This document shows, in pieces, positions 31,690 to 43,299 of a stretch of DNA of 64,000 nt. The notes under the pieces are model-generated. The model was given only the letters and a program-made list of their open reading frames with translations. It was not told the DNA's origin and searched no databases. Source of the DNA: Incurvaria masculella (lineage: Eukaryota; Arthropoda; Insecta; Lepidoptera; Incurvariidae); assembly GCA_946894095.1 (NCBI GenBank), contig OX335655.1:5704001-5768000 (forward strand), given 5' to 3'. A program made the translations under genes and the position numbers. Positions within the stretch are counted from its first letter, which is position 1; the number at the start of each line of letters is the position of its first letter.

Positions 31690-33480
31690 ATTTCAGGTAG
31701 AAAAATCCATCATCTTTGTCCCGTTACTTAAAATAATCCCAAATTGTGCGCCAATGTAAAAAATATACTTCCACAAGTAATTATTAGTATTATCTTTGCT
31801 TCCACCGTGGTCATAAAACCAAAAACATATAACCCAGGCAACGGTCTGCTCTATGAGCAGGATGCCCTGTCGTGTGTGGGCTCTTCGGGCGCACATTTAG
31901 GTGTAATCGGCTACAGTTAGCCTTATCTTTAGTCTAATGGCAGTTAGTTAGTGCGGGCCGCTAAGAGCCCCACAATCTGGCTCCATGCACATTGGTGCAC
32001 GCGTGGAGGTAGCGGTGCCATTATTGATTGGCAATGTCGCACTTAGCTCACAGCGTGCGAGCCCGCTGCACTCATACGTCCTCGATGCAAAGCGGGAAAA
32101 GTAAATCGTGGTAGAGGAGACATCGATGTGTGAGTGGTGTAGGCGGGCCGTAGATATTTTTGAAGCAAAACCAATTTCCGAATGTTTCGATGGATTAGGT
32201 AACGTAACTCGGAATAAAAAATATCGTCACGAAACGAAAATTGGCGAAGGAAAGTTATGATGTTCCGAATTTAAAAAAACATTTTCGTTGCCATGGCGAT
32301 CGGTGCAGCCATCTTGGATCGTAACTCGAATAATAATAACGGGTAATTCACCGGCGCAAACACTATGCCATAGCCGCCAATTAGTATTAAGTATTTACTT
32401 TTTGGTACTAATAAATATTTTCACATTGTTAACTATAATTTAAACTGAATTTGAAGATTATTTTTTAACTTCTTAGTGCGTTTTTAATACCTTTAGATAA
32501 AGTCCTAATTAGCTATCAGGCGCATAAATGTATGTACCCTGTAAATCTGTTCAATATTTATCGAGATTTTTTATTATAAAATATTCCTTAAGATACTGTG
32601 TCAATCGATATTTAATAACCAATTAATTCCCCTTAAAATAATTACTTGGTTTTTATCACTACACTTTTGGCATAACTGGCATATTGACGAAACTTGCTAT
32701 TAAAGGAATTTGCAGGGTACATATACGATGACAACCTTATCGAATGATTGAAAAAGAGGGCCTTATAGTTTTAACCTTTTATCCAATGCAAATGCGCTTT
32801 TTTGTGTCTACATAGAACATGTAACAGACGCTGTCTCCTTGTTTGGAGATAACTATTCTCTTAGAAACCAACGATTACAACAAATTGTTCACTAATAGGA
32901 TGTATATATAATAGCAACGAACATTCCAGTGCCAAACGAATGAGTTTTGATTGCAACTCCTGTGCTTGAATTCAATGTTCGCTTATCCGGATGACTGGAC
33001 GCTGCGCAGAAATTTCTGTTAAATATTTTTAAATGACATAACAGATCTATTTTCTTTAAAGACAGTATTTTTTTATAATAAATATTGGGGCCTTTTGTTT
33101 TATTTTCTTATTATAATTTTGATATGTGTTGGTGCAATATTTTTTAACTTAGAAATTCCTGTTCTTTGTTCTGAAAACCTATACTAATATAACACTATTT
33201 TATATGCTATTCGTTGATCTATAGTGTAGATTTAGAGAATAAATAATAAATAAATAAAATAAATACCTCCATCATAAATAAATAATAAAATAAAATCTTT
33301 GCGTTTTCTTCTTCGCACAATACACATTTGTGCGAAAACTTCACACATCAATACTTAAGGACTAATAACTACAACACAGAAAAATTATATTTTCCTTATA
33401 CTCGCAATATGGTAACATAGAAAAAAATTCGCCAGCATACCTTGTGTAAGCATAGCGTATATAACATTCTTAGTTGATTC
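31690..33480. other. Intergenic DNA; GC-rich patch 31900-32160
   Basis: The patch contains GTGCACGCGTGGAGGTAGCG and several CpGs. GCCATGGCGATCGG and GCAGCCATCTTGGATC lie near 32290. Otherwise AT-rich. No gene recognised; regulatory function is only a possibility. Confidence 0.35.
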
Positions 33481-33641
33481 AGGGCCTTTTTCACCTACTG
33501 CTGATTAGCTTAGTCGCCACATATTAAGGGCCTTTCTTAGGAGTTTGCAATCAATACCAGTATATCATAATCAGCACTTTAGTAATGAAGGCCCTTCAAG
33601 TGTTGATTAAAATAAATCAGCACTTGGTACAAACCAGGCTT
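33481..33641 (+). mobile_element. ~160 bp imperfect-TIR MITE, single plus-strand copy
   Basis: AGGGCCTTTTTCACCTACTG at the left and GCACTTGGTACAAACCAGGC at the right are imperfect inverses. TGATTAGCTTAGTCGCCACA and AATCAGCACTTTAGTAATGA are shared with the tandem array at 47645-48107 and the copy at 22641. Confidence 0.78.
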
Positions 33642-33675
33642 AGCCTTCCCTTCCCCTACCTAACCTATTTTATTT

Positions 33676-33992
33676 TTTTATGTAGCTGGACATGGACGAA
33701 ACTGAACGTCAGATATTAGCCTAACACACCACATGGGAACTAGGTGCCATGCCAGGACCTTCCTTATATTGCTCGGCTACATTGAACTGGATGGAAAACA
33801 CGAAAAATTGTTCATTGCCGCCTCGACCATCGTTCATTCAATGCGATGGTACCAACTCGGGCGGGATTAACCCTGCCACCTAGTGAGTAAGGAAGGACAC
33901 AGTTTTACGTAGAATCCGAACCACGGCCAGCCTCAACAGTTGAAAATGGACCCAACCGCGCTCAGGGGTCACCCAGCTTATCGAATCGCAAG
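33676..33992 (-). mobile_element. SINE copy S8, 5S-type with partial 5S-like head
   Basis: The minus-strand body has markers CACCACATGGGAACTAGG and CGTTCATTCAATGCG and ends at an A-run at 33677-33680. Upstream of GAGGCTGGCCGTGG the minus strand reads AGCTGGGTGACC, then CCTGAGCGCGGTTGGGTCC. TGGGTGACC matches the box C end of the 5S-like head in the copy at 47103. The rest of the head is rearranged. Confidence 0.75.
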
Positions 33993-35085
33993 GCGTCTCA
34001 CCATTGGTCTAACAAGACTGATAACCTACCTTCTAACCTTTTAATACTAGAACTAACGTTGAACTGCAATGCGCTACATAAACTGAGTAAAGCTACAAGA
34101 CTTGAGCCTAAGAACGCATCAAAATTGCGAGACAAATGGAAATATTTTGCATTATATCCACACTTATTGACCACTCTGTACGTATAGGGCATGCGGGAAT
34201 GCAAAACACACCTGCTCCTAAGAAGCAGACGTGATTTCGCGGCCCCCGGCTACCAGCTCCTCCTCTTCTGCCAAGTACTTAACCTTTACGCCTACTCACA
34301 ACCATTATAGGTTCATGTATATGTGGCTTAGGATTAATGTTATTCAAAGTTATTGTAAAAGTGTAATGTAGTGAGCACTTGAAGTTATACGTCTTTCGGC
34401 GCTATTCGGGAAAAGAAATCAGAGTGTATTTTTTCGGTTATAACAAAGTTGCGCTCGCCTTACATAGCGTATTTGAATATAGAATACCTTTTTAGTCGAG
34501 ACAGTTTTTTAAAATATGAAAAAAAAATCAAATCATATTTGTTTTGTGACAAGACTTAAAGCGTTTGGTATGTAAGTATCAAGTGAGAACAATACAACAG
34601 TATTTTGTTTTAAGTTGAGCGGTGAACATTTATTCAGTGCAAAACAATCATTCATGCAAAAACAAACACGTTATAAATTTGTAGAAGCATTAATAATTAA
34701 CATATCAGCTTACATACATTCAATTCGCATTATTCGGCATGTTTAAGCAAAGTTAACGTAAGCTATTTTGTTTTTAGTTTTTGTTTTAATTTGCCACCAG
34801 CCACCAGATGGCAGCACAAATATGTATTTATTATTTTAGAATTCGTTGGTAACCTATCCGCTCGGAGCAGGACTAGCGATCCCCAGTAAATTAGAGAAAT
34901 TTCCTCTCTATACGTCTACAGCTCAGAGAGGCACTAGTTTAGAAACTTTTAATATCCGATTATGAGGAAATATCGTAATATTATGAAGGCTAATAAACGT
35001 CGTTGACAGTGGCTTTAAAACATAAATAATTGTTTTCTTCCTTGAATTTTATGTCGAAAGTAGAATATTTTATCGATTCAAAGCA
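33993..35085. other. Anonymous AT-rich DNA
   Basis: No gene or repeat recognised. Confidence 0.4.
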
Positions 35086-35089
35086 GTCG

Positions 35090-35470
35090 TAAATGGCTGG
35101 TGGCTAATTGCCGGAACTAATGATCGTGCTCGAAGCTTCGCTTTGGTTGCAATTCAACAAATGCAATTTCCCTAAGGAGAGGCGTAATGCCGCAGATTTC
35201 CCGCGATTATTCTAAAACGATCGCTGCGCCGCAACAATAGCCGCCATAACGGACGAAACCACCGCCGCCGGCGGCCATTCTGCGCATTTGCGAATTTAAA
35301 AATGGAAGCCCCGAAGGCCGGCATAGAGCACCGTTGTCGGGCGAGTAGGCCAATAAATCCGAGGAGGGCATAGACAATAAATTGAGCAATCGAACAATTC
35401 ATAATCGTCGATCAGAAAGCGCTCCGCCTCGCGAGCGCAGCGCTCGGCACTACGGAGTGCTGCCATTATC
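35090..35470. other. CpG-rich island, possible non-coding regulatory sequence
   Basis: GC-rich block in AT-rich surroundings, with AATAGCCGCCATAACGGACG, CGCCGGCGGCCATTCTGC and CTCCGCCTCGCGAGCGCAGC. Frames are open on the minus strand for about 75 codons but Arg/Ser-rich and without domain. Two GCCAT cores occur. I infer a regulatory role only from composition; conservation would be needed to support it. Confidence 0.35.
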
Positions 35471-35474
35471 CGTT

Positions 35475-36710
35475 TGTAGTTGTATTATTTTTACCCGGCT
35501 CTGTTCGCAACAATGTATTTTGAATGGATTCCATTCCGGGCATTTTTTTTATAAAAAGTAGACCGCGCCATCGATAATCCGATATCTGAATCCGCTCGCC
35601 TTAAACAAAATATTTGAATCCATAACTTGAATTGCATAACATAAGGGAGTTTAAACTAAAAATGCTTGTTTCCATACATTTTTGTCAAGTGTCTGCGATG
35701 AAATGTTTCGAAACTGCGATATTTTATTTGCGACTACAGAGGTTTTTCAAATCAAAAAGAGCAACCTGTTTTAGATTACGGTTAAAGCCAAATGTCGGTT
35801 AAAGTCTGAAATTTATTATTTTTTTGAAGGTTATTATGTTTCTGCAGTTTCCCTCGTGTGCACCCATTAAGAGTTGATGTTAAGAATAAAAGAACCACAA
35901 CCATTTTTTTCCCACAGGATTATTGGTTTTATTATGTTTTTATGCCAGAAACAAATAACATTTGGTTGTTTTTTCTTGTTAAAAAAATGTAAATAAATCC
36001 ACTGGACACGTGTAAATCTGTACAATCGGAGGAAATATACTTTCGTACTATAACATATACATACTTTATTAAAAACTAGGCAATAAGCGTTGAAATCGTC
36101 TACAGCAACTTTCACGGAAAAGAGTTCAACGCACGTCCTCTACTGAGTCACGAGGCCTCGTGTTGAGTCACATTTTCTTTTGCTAATTAATGATTCCGTC
36201 CAATATTAGCATCGATTCTGTTTTAAGATTTGCTAAGGAAATATTATAGTTTCGCCATGTCCGTACATCGAAACCATTTACGATAGTTTTCACTGAAATT
36301 CTAGAGTGAGTCCAAAATGTGGTTACCGCCCACCTGCTATCCACCGCGTCCCGGGACCTATTTCTTTATTTTTCTAAGTAATAATATATTTATTATAAAG
36401 TATCTATTCATGTATCAGTATGTATTTATTTATATTTAATTATAATATGTATGTATTGTGTATTTCAGTAATTATGTTTGATTAAATAAAGTACATAATT
36501 TTATTCATACCCGCTACTTCTCACGATACCTAAAGGTAGCCTGGTAGAGAATGCCTCCGGCATTAAGTTGTCCCTTTTCCCATTTTCTTTTGGGTGCAAT
36601 ACAAATATATAAATAAATAGACTCCATGTCGTAGGGGCTAATAAAACTTTGACTATTCACCTTTTAGACTGTCATTGGACAAGAAAAATAATTGATTACC
36701 ATTTTGTTAC
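35475..36710. other. Anonymous AT-rich DNA
   Basis: No gene, SINE or MITE recognised. Confidence 0.4.
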
Positions 36711-36712
36711 GA

Positions 36713-36995
36713 ATGCGAGCTGTTCGAGGGTTGAGAGCCCATGTAAAATTGTACGTTCCCTCCCCTACTAGGTACTCGTAGGGTTAACCCCGCCTGTATC
36801 TACCGCATTGGATATAACTATGGATGAAGTGGCAATTAAAAATTGTCCGTGTTCTCCGTGCAGTTCAGTGTAGCCGTGCTCATAAAGGAAATGTCCTTGC
36901 ATGATACCTAATTGCTTCGGGAACGTGGTGTCTTGGGATATTATCATGACGGATTTGTGTGGTATTGGCCATCCATTACAGATTGCATAAAACAA
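36713..36995 (+). mobile_element. SINE copy S9, tRNA-type body, head lost
   Basis: The body runs from ACGAATGCGAGCTGTTCGAG through TGGATATAACTATGGATGAA and CTAATTGCTTCGGGAACGTG (tRNA-subfamily marker) to ATTGGCCATCCATTACAGAT and a weak A-rich tail. A tRNA-like retroposon (T2) begins directly after it. Confidence 0.8.
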
Positions 36996-37004
36996 TAAAG
37001 TATA

Positions 37005-37300
37005 ATAATTAACACTGTGTTATTAGGAGGCATTGATCACGGGATCAGAAGCCAAATTGTGGGTACACAAAATGTTTGATTTTGATAAAAACAGCAGGTG
37101 GATAAATTGGGAGACGCAATACCCGCAAATGGTATTTATTTCTGGTTCGGGTCCAGCCATGCAGTATATTCATAAAGAAGTTCTATTTAGGGCTCTTTTT
37201 TAATGAATGTGTCCTTGCTTCACGATCTATTATATATACATATCACATTTCTTGGAAAAAACGACGTACTTGCTCAGATCGAAAAAGTATATTGACTTAA
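37005..37300 (+). mobile_element. tRNA-like retroposon, copy T2
   Basis: It shares AACACTGTGTTATTAGGAGGC, AAATTGGGAGACGCAATACC, CTGGTTCGGGTCCAGCC, CAGTATATTC and the right end GAAAAAGTATATT with the copy at 38542. An extra ~55 bp (37045-37097) separates the GGAGGCATT block from the A-box-like part. Confidence 0.65.
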
Positions 37301-37685
37301 ATCAAGTTGGCGCTCTCACAAAATATCTTCGTGTGTGTTCGCCGTCTTGCTGCTACTAAGTACTGTCCCATAAAAATGATTCCACGGACTCGTTCATCTC
37401 TCAAGGAAATGCATAGCTTGCACATCATTCCTTATTATGCAGATTGCAGATAATCCAGGCCGGCCCAGTGTTTCTATTATTCGAGAACCCACCTACATAG
37501 TCGTAAGTTCGCCACTGCGGTACTGGCTACATGAAACAGAGAGTGGTCCAGGTGTCCTTGGACTAGGCCATTTTATGTAAACATGTGCTTAATAATCAAA
37601 TTAATCACACATGTTACAAAGTAAATTACGATAATATTCACCCTTTTTTTATTGTTAAATTTTGGCAGTTTTCTATGTGTGTTAT

Positions 37686-37755
37686 TGGCTGTATTGTGTG
37701 GTTATGTAATTGTATTATGTGGTATTAGCCATCAATGTCAGGTGCTATTAAAAAC
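37686..37755 (+). mobile_element. SINE copy S10, tail fragment
   Basis: Only the last ~65 bp of the shared body survive (TATGTGGTATTAGCCATCAA, then TGTCAGGTG), ending in an A-rich stretch. Confidence 0.6.
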
Positions 37756-37796
37756 ATTGTTAAATTGATCGCAATATCCATTTAATTTACTATTAA

Positions 37797-38338
37797 GGTG
37801 GCCCAACCCGCTCATCTCCCCATACAAAAGGGGAAAGAAGATCACGCCCATATTTCTTGTCAGAGATCCAAAATGTTGCTCAATCTAGCTTTATTTGATC
37901 GAATTAGATGTCTGATGATTATTGGCATTGTAAAATTGTGTTTGGTTTCTAAGTTATAAGGTCCGAAAGTTCGAATTTTTCGCGCGTTTTATACGATAAC
38001 TTTGGAGGTGGATTACGCAATGATAAAGTAAGAACATCGTAAAAAGATTAGTCATCAGACATAGCTTATTTAATCAAGATTCATGACCTATTTGGTTTTT
38101 GTTCGATTTTTGACTACAGCGGTCGTGGTTTACTTTTAGCTATAAGTCGTTTTGAAATTAAAATTTTCGTCAATCTTACCAAATCATACACTATGCACAT
38201 TGTCTTTTTTGTGGACATGTTGCATCTTCCTTATCACGGAGCCTGTCTTATTCTTTGAAACAGAGAAGGTCCCAAAGCGCAACAGCACGGTTTTGTACCG
38301 TGCCCGCGAATGAGTTAGGCCCGCCGGGTTGGGCCGCC
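37797..38338 (+). mobile_element. TTAA-flanked MITE family 1, longest clean copy (542 bp)
   Basis: TTAA at 37793-37796 and 38339-38342. Termini GGTGGCCCAACCCG and CGGGTTGGGCCGCC are TIRs with one mismatch over 14 bp. It is colinear with copy 1 at 8937 minus the LINE-tail insertion there. The CACGGTTTTGTACCGTG hairpin lies near the right end. It makes a good reference for the family. No coding frame. Confidence 0.9.
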
Positions 38339-38541
38339 TTAAATATGCCAAACGGCTCAATCTATCCATCTACATTTTCAATCATCAGTTTGAATGCAGT
38401 CGTATAGTAATAAAACCGTTTACATTTCTAGTTTCTAATCCTATATTAAATTGTAAAAATACTGTTATTTTGATTTTACTTGCCTCATTATTCACACCAC
38501 AGCATAAATATGGAACTCAATGAGACCTTATGAAAGATTGT

Positions 38542-38865
38542 GACATGTATGTATGTATAATCGACCGTGAAGCAAGGACGTCTGCTTCTGTCTGTATTTA
38601 TACATCTGTATATTCTTAAACACTGTGTTAGTAGGAGGCATTCATTACGGGAGGAGGCCGGTGGCGAAATTGGTAGACGCAATACCCGCGAATGGTATGT
38701 TTTGCTGGTTCGGTTCCAGCCTTGCAGTATATTCGCAAAGTAGTTCTTTTAACTGGGCTCTTTCTTCAATTAATGTGTCCTTACTTCACGATCGATTATA
38801 CATACATACATGTCACATTTCTTGGAATAAGCGACGTACCTGCTTAGTACGAAAAAGTATATTTA
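38542..38865 (+). mobile_element. tRNA-like retroposon with 15 bp target duplication, copy T3
   Basis: CTTATGAAAGATTGT is perfectly repeated at 38527-38541 and 38866-38880. The 324 bp insert contains GTGGCGAAATTGGTAGACGC at 38661-38680 (D-arm plus A box TGGCGAAATTGG), a 5 bp stem ATACC/GGTAT with a 7 nt loop (38682-38698), and a T-arm GCTGG-TTCGGTT-CCAGC (38704-38720) holding the B box GGTTCGGTTCC. No acceptor stem forms and U33 is lacking, so it is not a tRNA gene. 38542-38579 and 38777-38817 are ~40 bp inverted repeats. The D-arm sequence is bacterial tRNA-Leu-like. Confidence 0.85.
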
Positions 38866-38881
38866 CTTATGAAAGATTGTA

Positions 38882-39320
38882 ATCCTGATTATGTAAACCG
38901 CCTAGAAATCCCACCCCACCGCGGGGGTGTCGATATATTTGACGAAAATTAGTCTTAGACTGCCTTAGACATGGCCAATATTGTTAATTAGTAAGGCAGA
39001 TAATTTAATTCTTCCTATCATCTATTCATAATAGAATGAATAGAGCAGGGTTGATTGAAAGTAACAGTCACATATTATTCTTTGAAACATCACTAAATTC
39101 AACTAAGCCACGCTATTATGTAAGAGACCGTACACTTTATTACTTCATGTCCGTAACCCGATCCAGCCGCCCCAAGACAAAGCGTTGGCCGGTGGGTGAA
39201 TGAGATCTTCGGAAGAGAATGGAAGCGCTCCGCGCGGCGTCTATTATCTTACAATTGTTGGATAAACGAGCATACCTACGTATTTTATTGGAGGTGGTTG
39301 CGGAGTTAAATGGAGAGCCG
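38882..39320. other. Anonymous DNA
   Basis: No gene or repeat copy recognised. Confidence 0.35.
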
Positions 39321-39322
39321 TA

Positions 39323-39578
39323 CATCAAGTGTTAATAGGAAGGGCGCTCGCTGGGAGCTGTAATACAGATTTTCTCTTTGAATTTCCCCTCATTGAACAA
39401 TCAATGAACGTTTATGGGCCGCACCGGGTAAACTTATATGTAATTCTGAAATCAAGTGTAGGAAGGACGCTCTCTGGGAGATGTAGGGGCATTATACACA
39501 GGTTTTATCTTTGAATGTTTCGTCGTTGACCAATCAAGGAAAGTTTATGGGTTGCTTCGGCTAAGCATATTTAATTCT
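39323..39578 (+). repeat. Diverged tandem duplication, ~127 bp period
   Basis: ATCAAGTGTTAATAGGAAGG..CGCTGGGAG at 39324 is repeated as ATCAAGTGTAGGAAGGACGC TCTCTGGGAG at 39452. Both units continue with TTTATCTTTGAAT-like, CATTGA/CGTTGA..CAATCAA, GTTTATGGG and TAATTCTG blocks. Two units only. Function unknown. Confidence 0.7.
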
Positions 39579-39599
39579 GCTTCATCCTGTAAGGCTGCC

Positions 39600-40040
39600 G
39601 CTATTGTACGTTAAAGTGATTACGCCGCCCCAATACAAACTAGTTTCGGTTGCTACTCCCGTCCTACCATGCTCGCTGGCGCTGATGCATCAGCACGTAT
39701 GGCGGCTGACAGTTTCACACTAAAGTATGCAGAGGTTGCTCAGATAGTAGACGGACTTGACTCCATTAACACTGTTCAGAGCTCGATGTGTGGCATCAGT
39801 AATGTGGATCAAGTGGTCCGGTGTGAGGAGGCGCGGTGGCGGTGCGGCGCGGTGCCAACTCCGTACGCGGAGATCATTAAACCTCGGGAGATTCGGGCGA
39901 TATGTGTCGGCGGAGCGCATGCGCGGCTATCTCCCCTCTATGATGCATCAATGTCGCTCCATTGCACGAGCTGCCTCCTCTCCCGACCAGTTACCGGCTG
40001 TGTGAACTGTACTCACACGAGTGTTTGATCGGAAGCATCG
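39600..40040. other. GC-rich island with inverted GC-rich repeat core
   Basis: It begins with the inverse of the repeat core (CTAGTTTCGGTTGCTACTCC, then CGTCCTACCATGCTCGC at 39650-39676) and continues as CpG-rich sequence with GGAGGCGCGGTGGCGGTGCG. Several frames are open by composition only. Confidence 0.4.
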
Positions 40041-40540
40041 TGACGTTAGCCAGCAGAAGTTTTATGAAAGTCCATTTTTTTTACAATTATAGCCATGTAT
40101 CAATTAATATAAATATGGCTGCGCCTACATTAAATTACGAAACATTATTTTATTACCACTTAAAAACTGCACACCGCTTATAAAGAAGAATATCATTGTT
40201 TGAGAGAAATAAAAAGTTTTAACAGTAAATATTTGTAACTAAGAACCGACTGCATTCGATAATAAACTGATATTCGATTATGTTTTAAAATTATGACTAT
40301 TATGGCTGATATCTGAGGGATGCTACTGTAGTTGTAGCAGGCCAAACCTACCCGACGGTGAGGTTGACGGCGCAAAACTCAAATAAACATATTAGGGCCT
40401 AATATTTTTCTACAAGGGTTTTTGCGCGAGTGCGCGAGGCCCCTGCAAGAGCGAGGCCCCGGGCCGTTGCCCTGCTCGCCACCCCCAAAGGCCGCCACTG
40501 ATTATTTCTGTCATGAACTACTACAGTGACCTGAATGGTC

Positions 40541-40845
40541 AGTCCGAGTTCTCACCTAAATTGGCGTTTACGGAACTTCTAAGTAACGTTAAAACATCAT
40601 ACCTACACAAAACTTTACTACTTATTCTGTGGTTTAACTTCTCTATGCTGTTAAAATCAAACTCGGACGACTTCCGATTTGTATGAAAATGCGGAGTCGG
40701 CGTAAACGGCAACGTCAACGTATTTACGGCGCCGTTGAGTAATCTGTCAAATTAAACTCAGACTCGCAAATGTCAGTTCGCTTAACGCCCACTGCGCGCG
40801 ATTTTCAATTTCTTCACACATTTGAAAACGCTAGTCGATCGGTTC
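40541..40845. mobile_element. MITE with ~50 bp TIR, copy 3 (right TIR truncated)
   Basis: It starts AGTCCGAGTTCTCACCTAAA, passes CGGCAACGTCAACGTATTTA and CGCAAATGTCAGTTCGCTTA, and stops in TAGTCGATCGGTTCAG, lacking the outer half of the right TIR. Compare 353-688 and 49899-50241. Confidence 0.78.
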
Positions 40846-42055
40846 AGGGGGAGAGGCTCAGATCACATAAGTTTCAATATGTAATAGATTACTTTTTTAA
40901 CTGTTCTCCGAAGTACAGAGTCCTGCATATCGACGTGGCGGCTTTGGCGACGGGGCATGAGATAACTAAGAACATTGTCGTCATATCTTCGCAGTTGCGC
41001 GCGTCCACGCCTGCACGCTGTCACGAAACATTTTGAACTTTGTGTTCGTAAACCTTGAACTCCACTGTACGCGGCGTACGATTGACGACAAAAGTCCAAG
41101 AGCACTCTAAGGTCGGGTTTGTTTTGTGCATGTGGCATGCCCCTTCCCCCGTCGGCCTTCAGGCGGGGTGTCCTCCCGCAACCTGCGCGTGCGCGCGCGG
41201 TGCGATACTCTCCTCCAGCTTCACCTCCCACCAACGACCTGCCTGCGTCAAAAACCAAAATTTAAAATGAAAACGACTCTGACGCACATTTCACATTCGA
41301 GAAAATCGGCTGGCGAAGCGAAAATTTTTGAACATGTTTCATGCTTATTCACTCGAAAAATATGTTATCTTGTATCACAAAAAAATAAAATTATCTAAAA
41401 CATTTGTAGTTTCCAAGCGCCGACTTGGAAGCCTAGTAATAACCTATTAAATAGGTGTTTACGAACTTTTTTTTTTATTACGAGGAATTAAAACTGTTTT
41501 GAGGACATATACTAGATAACAGTCCAAACTTTAATACTTTGATTTTAGTGTTTTGAGTGTTTATTCGTAACCAATGCTGAGATAACAATAAAAAGAACCC
41601 CAAAATTTGCTGGTTACCGTCAAATACATCCTTAACGCTGCCACTAGAGTACCAGCCTTTGCGAGCTCCCCAACGGTCCCGATTCTCTAGCAGCTATGCG
41701 ATAGCGTCGCTCCTTGCTTCTGTGTCGCGGGTATCGCTGCCGGCAATGAGTGCTCACCTCGGAGTAATCTAAGGTGCTCGGACACGTTGTAAATTGAAAG
41801 CCAACCCGATGCCAGCGCAATGCAATCATGTATACTCACTTCTTACTCGGAAACAGGATTTAGAATAGTCCATAGGAGGGAATTCTAATTCAAATACTTA
41901 TTAATTGTAAGCTCATGCACATCACGAAACAGACAAATAACTTAGTTATGCATTTTTTTTGTAATATTGAGTTCGTCTCAAGCCATTTTAATAGCAATAA
42001 TCATTGCTGACTTCTATTATTTAGTGTAACGGAGTAATTTGAAGCAAATGAAACC
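40846..42055. other. Intergenic DNA, GC-rich 40920-41240
   Basis: No gene recognised. 40920-41240 is CpG-rich with GTGCGCGCGCGGTGCG. Later sequence is AT-rich, with CAAATTCAAATATTTTATTG at about 42061, which resembles the minus-strand 3' end of a LINE. Confidence 0.35.
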
Positions 42056-42437
42056 ATATTCAAATTCAAATATTTTATTGCTATATATTTATTTTTACTT
42101 CTTTTGTACTATGTACCATATCGTACTTGTACAGAATCACATATTATGGTTTAATGACTAACTCAGTCTAATAAAATGCTACAAAAACATATATCTGACA
42201 ATGTTGCCAAATGCTAATATTTGTAAATTTAATACAAAACACATAATGAAATATTTCAATTTAACACAAACAAAAATTCAGTTTACGATTATCAAATTTG
42301 TGAATTTGAAGATTGATTGGGTAGCTATACTTTAAAGATAAAACTGGAAGTATCGGGTGCTTTGTTTTCTCTAATTAAGCAAATATTCATGAAAATTCAT
42401 CAACAAACTTTGAACAAACTATCAATGTACCTTTTTT

Positions 42438-42764
42438 TAGGGTTCCGTACCCAAAGGGTGAAAACGGAACCCTATTACTAAGCCTCCGCTGTCCGTCCGT
42501 CCGTCCGTCCGTCCGTCCGTCCGTCCGTCCGTCTGTCACAGGGCTGTATCTCATGAACCGTAACAGGTAGAAAGCTGAAATTTTCACAGATTATGTATTT
42601 ATTTTGCCGCTATTACAACAAATAGGTAACATTATAAAATAATAATAATTAATATATATATTAATATATAATACAAAAAACGTGTTTTTTTTTTTGTAAA
42701 TCTTGTGCGATGGTACGGAACCCTTCGTGTGCGAGTCCGACTCGCACTTGGCCGGTTTTTTTAT
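42438..42764 (-). mobile_element. GGAC-microsatellite element, copy D
   Basis: Minus-strand copy. The hairpin AGGGTTCCGT..ACGGAACCCT is at 42439-42473, followed by (GTCC)n at 42492-42531. CATGAACCGTAACAGGTAG and TTTTGCCGCTATTACAAC follow, and the other terminal hairpin GTGCGAGTCCGACTCGCAC is at 42729-42748, then TGGCCGG. Both terminal stems are nearly perfect, so this copy best shows the architecture. Confidence 0.88.
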
Positions 42765-42894
42765 TTTAAGTTTAGTTGACGTTATTGTAAAAATAATAAA
42801 ATATGCCTTCACTTACGCCCTTGTAGAATTGAATGCAATCCGCTGCCGTCACGCCCTTAAATATAACATGCTACCCTGAATTAACCCTTATTTT

Positions 42895-43290
42895 CTTTTT
42901 ACCCGACTGCGAAAGAAGGAGGGTTATGTTTTTCGAGTGTATTTATGTATGTATATATGTATGTATGTATGTATATTTCTTTGTCGCCCCCTGCAGCCTA
43001 AACGGCTTGATGGATTTTAGCTTGAGAGGTGTCGTTACATTCGTCCTAATTGTGAGAGTGACACTGGGTATATCAAAATCATAAAAAAAAATCATGGCTG
43101 ATTTTTGGCGCCAAATTATGTGTTTTCAAATATATTTTTTTCTTGAAACCTATCAAGTGGGGTATCAAATTAAAGGGTTTTTTAAATAGTTTACAAAAAG
43201 GTATGCAACTTATATGTTTAAATGTAATTTGGAATAAGAAATTCCAAAAACATCAAAATATTCAACGTTAAAAATTAATTCAAATGATTT
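42895..43290. repeat. Interspersed repeat starting ACCCGACTGCG with TGTA microsatellite
   Basis: TTTTTACCCGACTGCGAAAG, GGAGGGTTATG, GAGTGTATTTATGTATG and a (TGTA)n tract are followed by CCTAAACGGCTTGATGGATT. This resembles a common moth repeat; I cannot name it. The outer ends of the foldback at 46248-47049 read ACCCGACAGCG, so the two may be related. Confidence 0.5.
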
Positions 43291-43299
43291 TTGTTTACG

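Noticed and set aside
38661..38720. Functional tRNA-Leu gene
   Set aside because: D-, anticodon- and T-arm-like stems exist, but the acceptor stem does not pair, U33 is absent, and the sequence lies inside a dispersed retroposon.
39669..40028. 119-codon open frame in GC-rich island
   Set aside because: Open by composition, with parallel frames on both strands and no domain.
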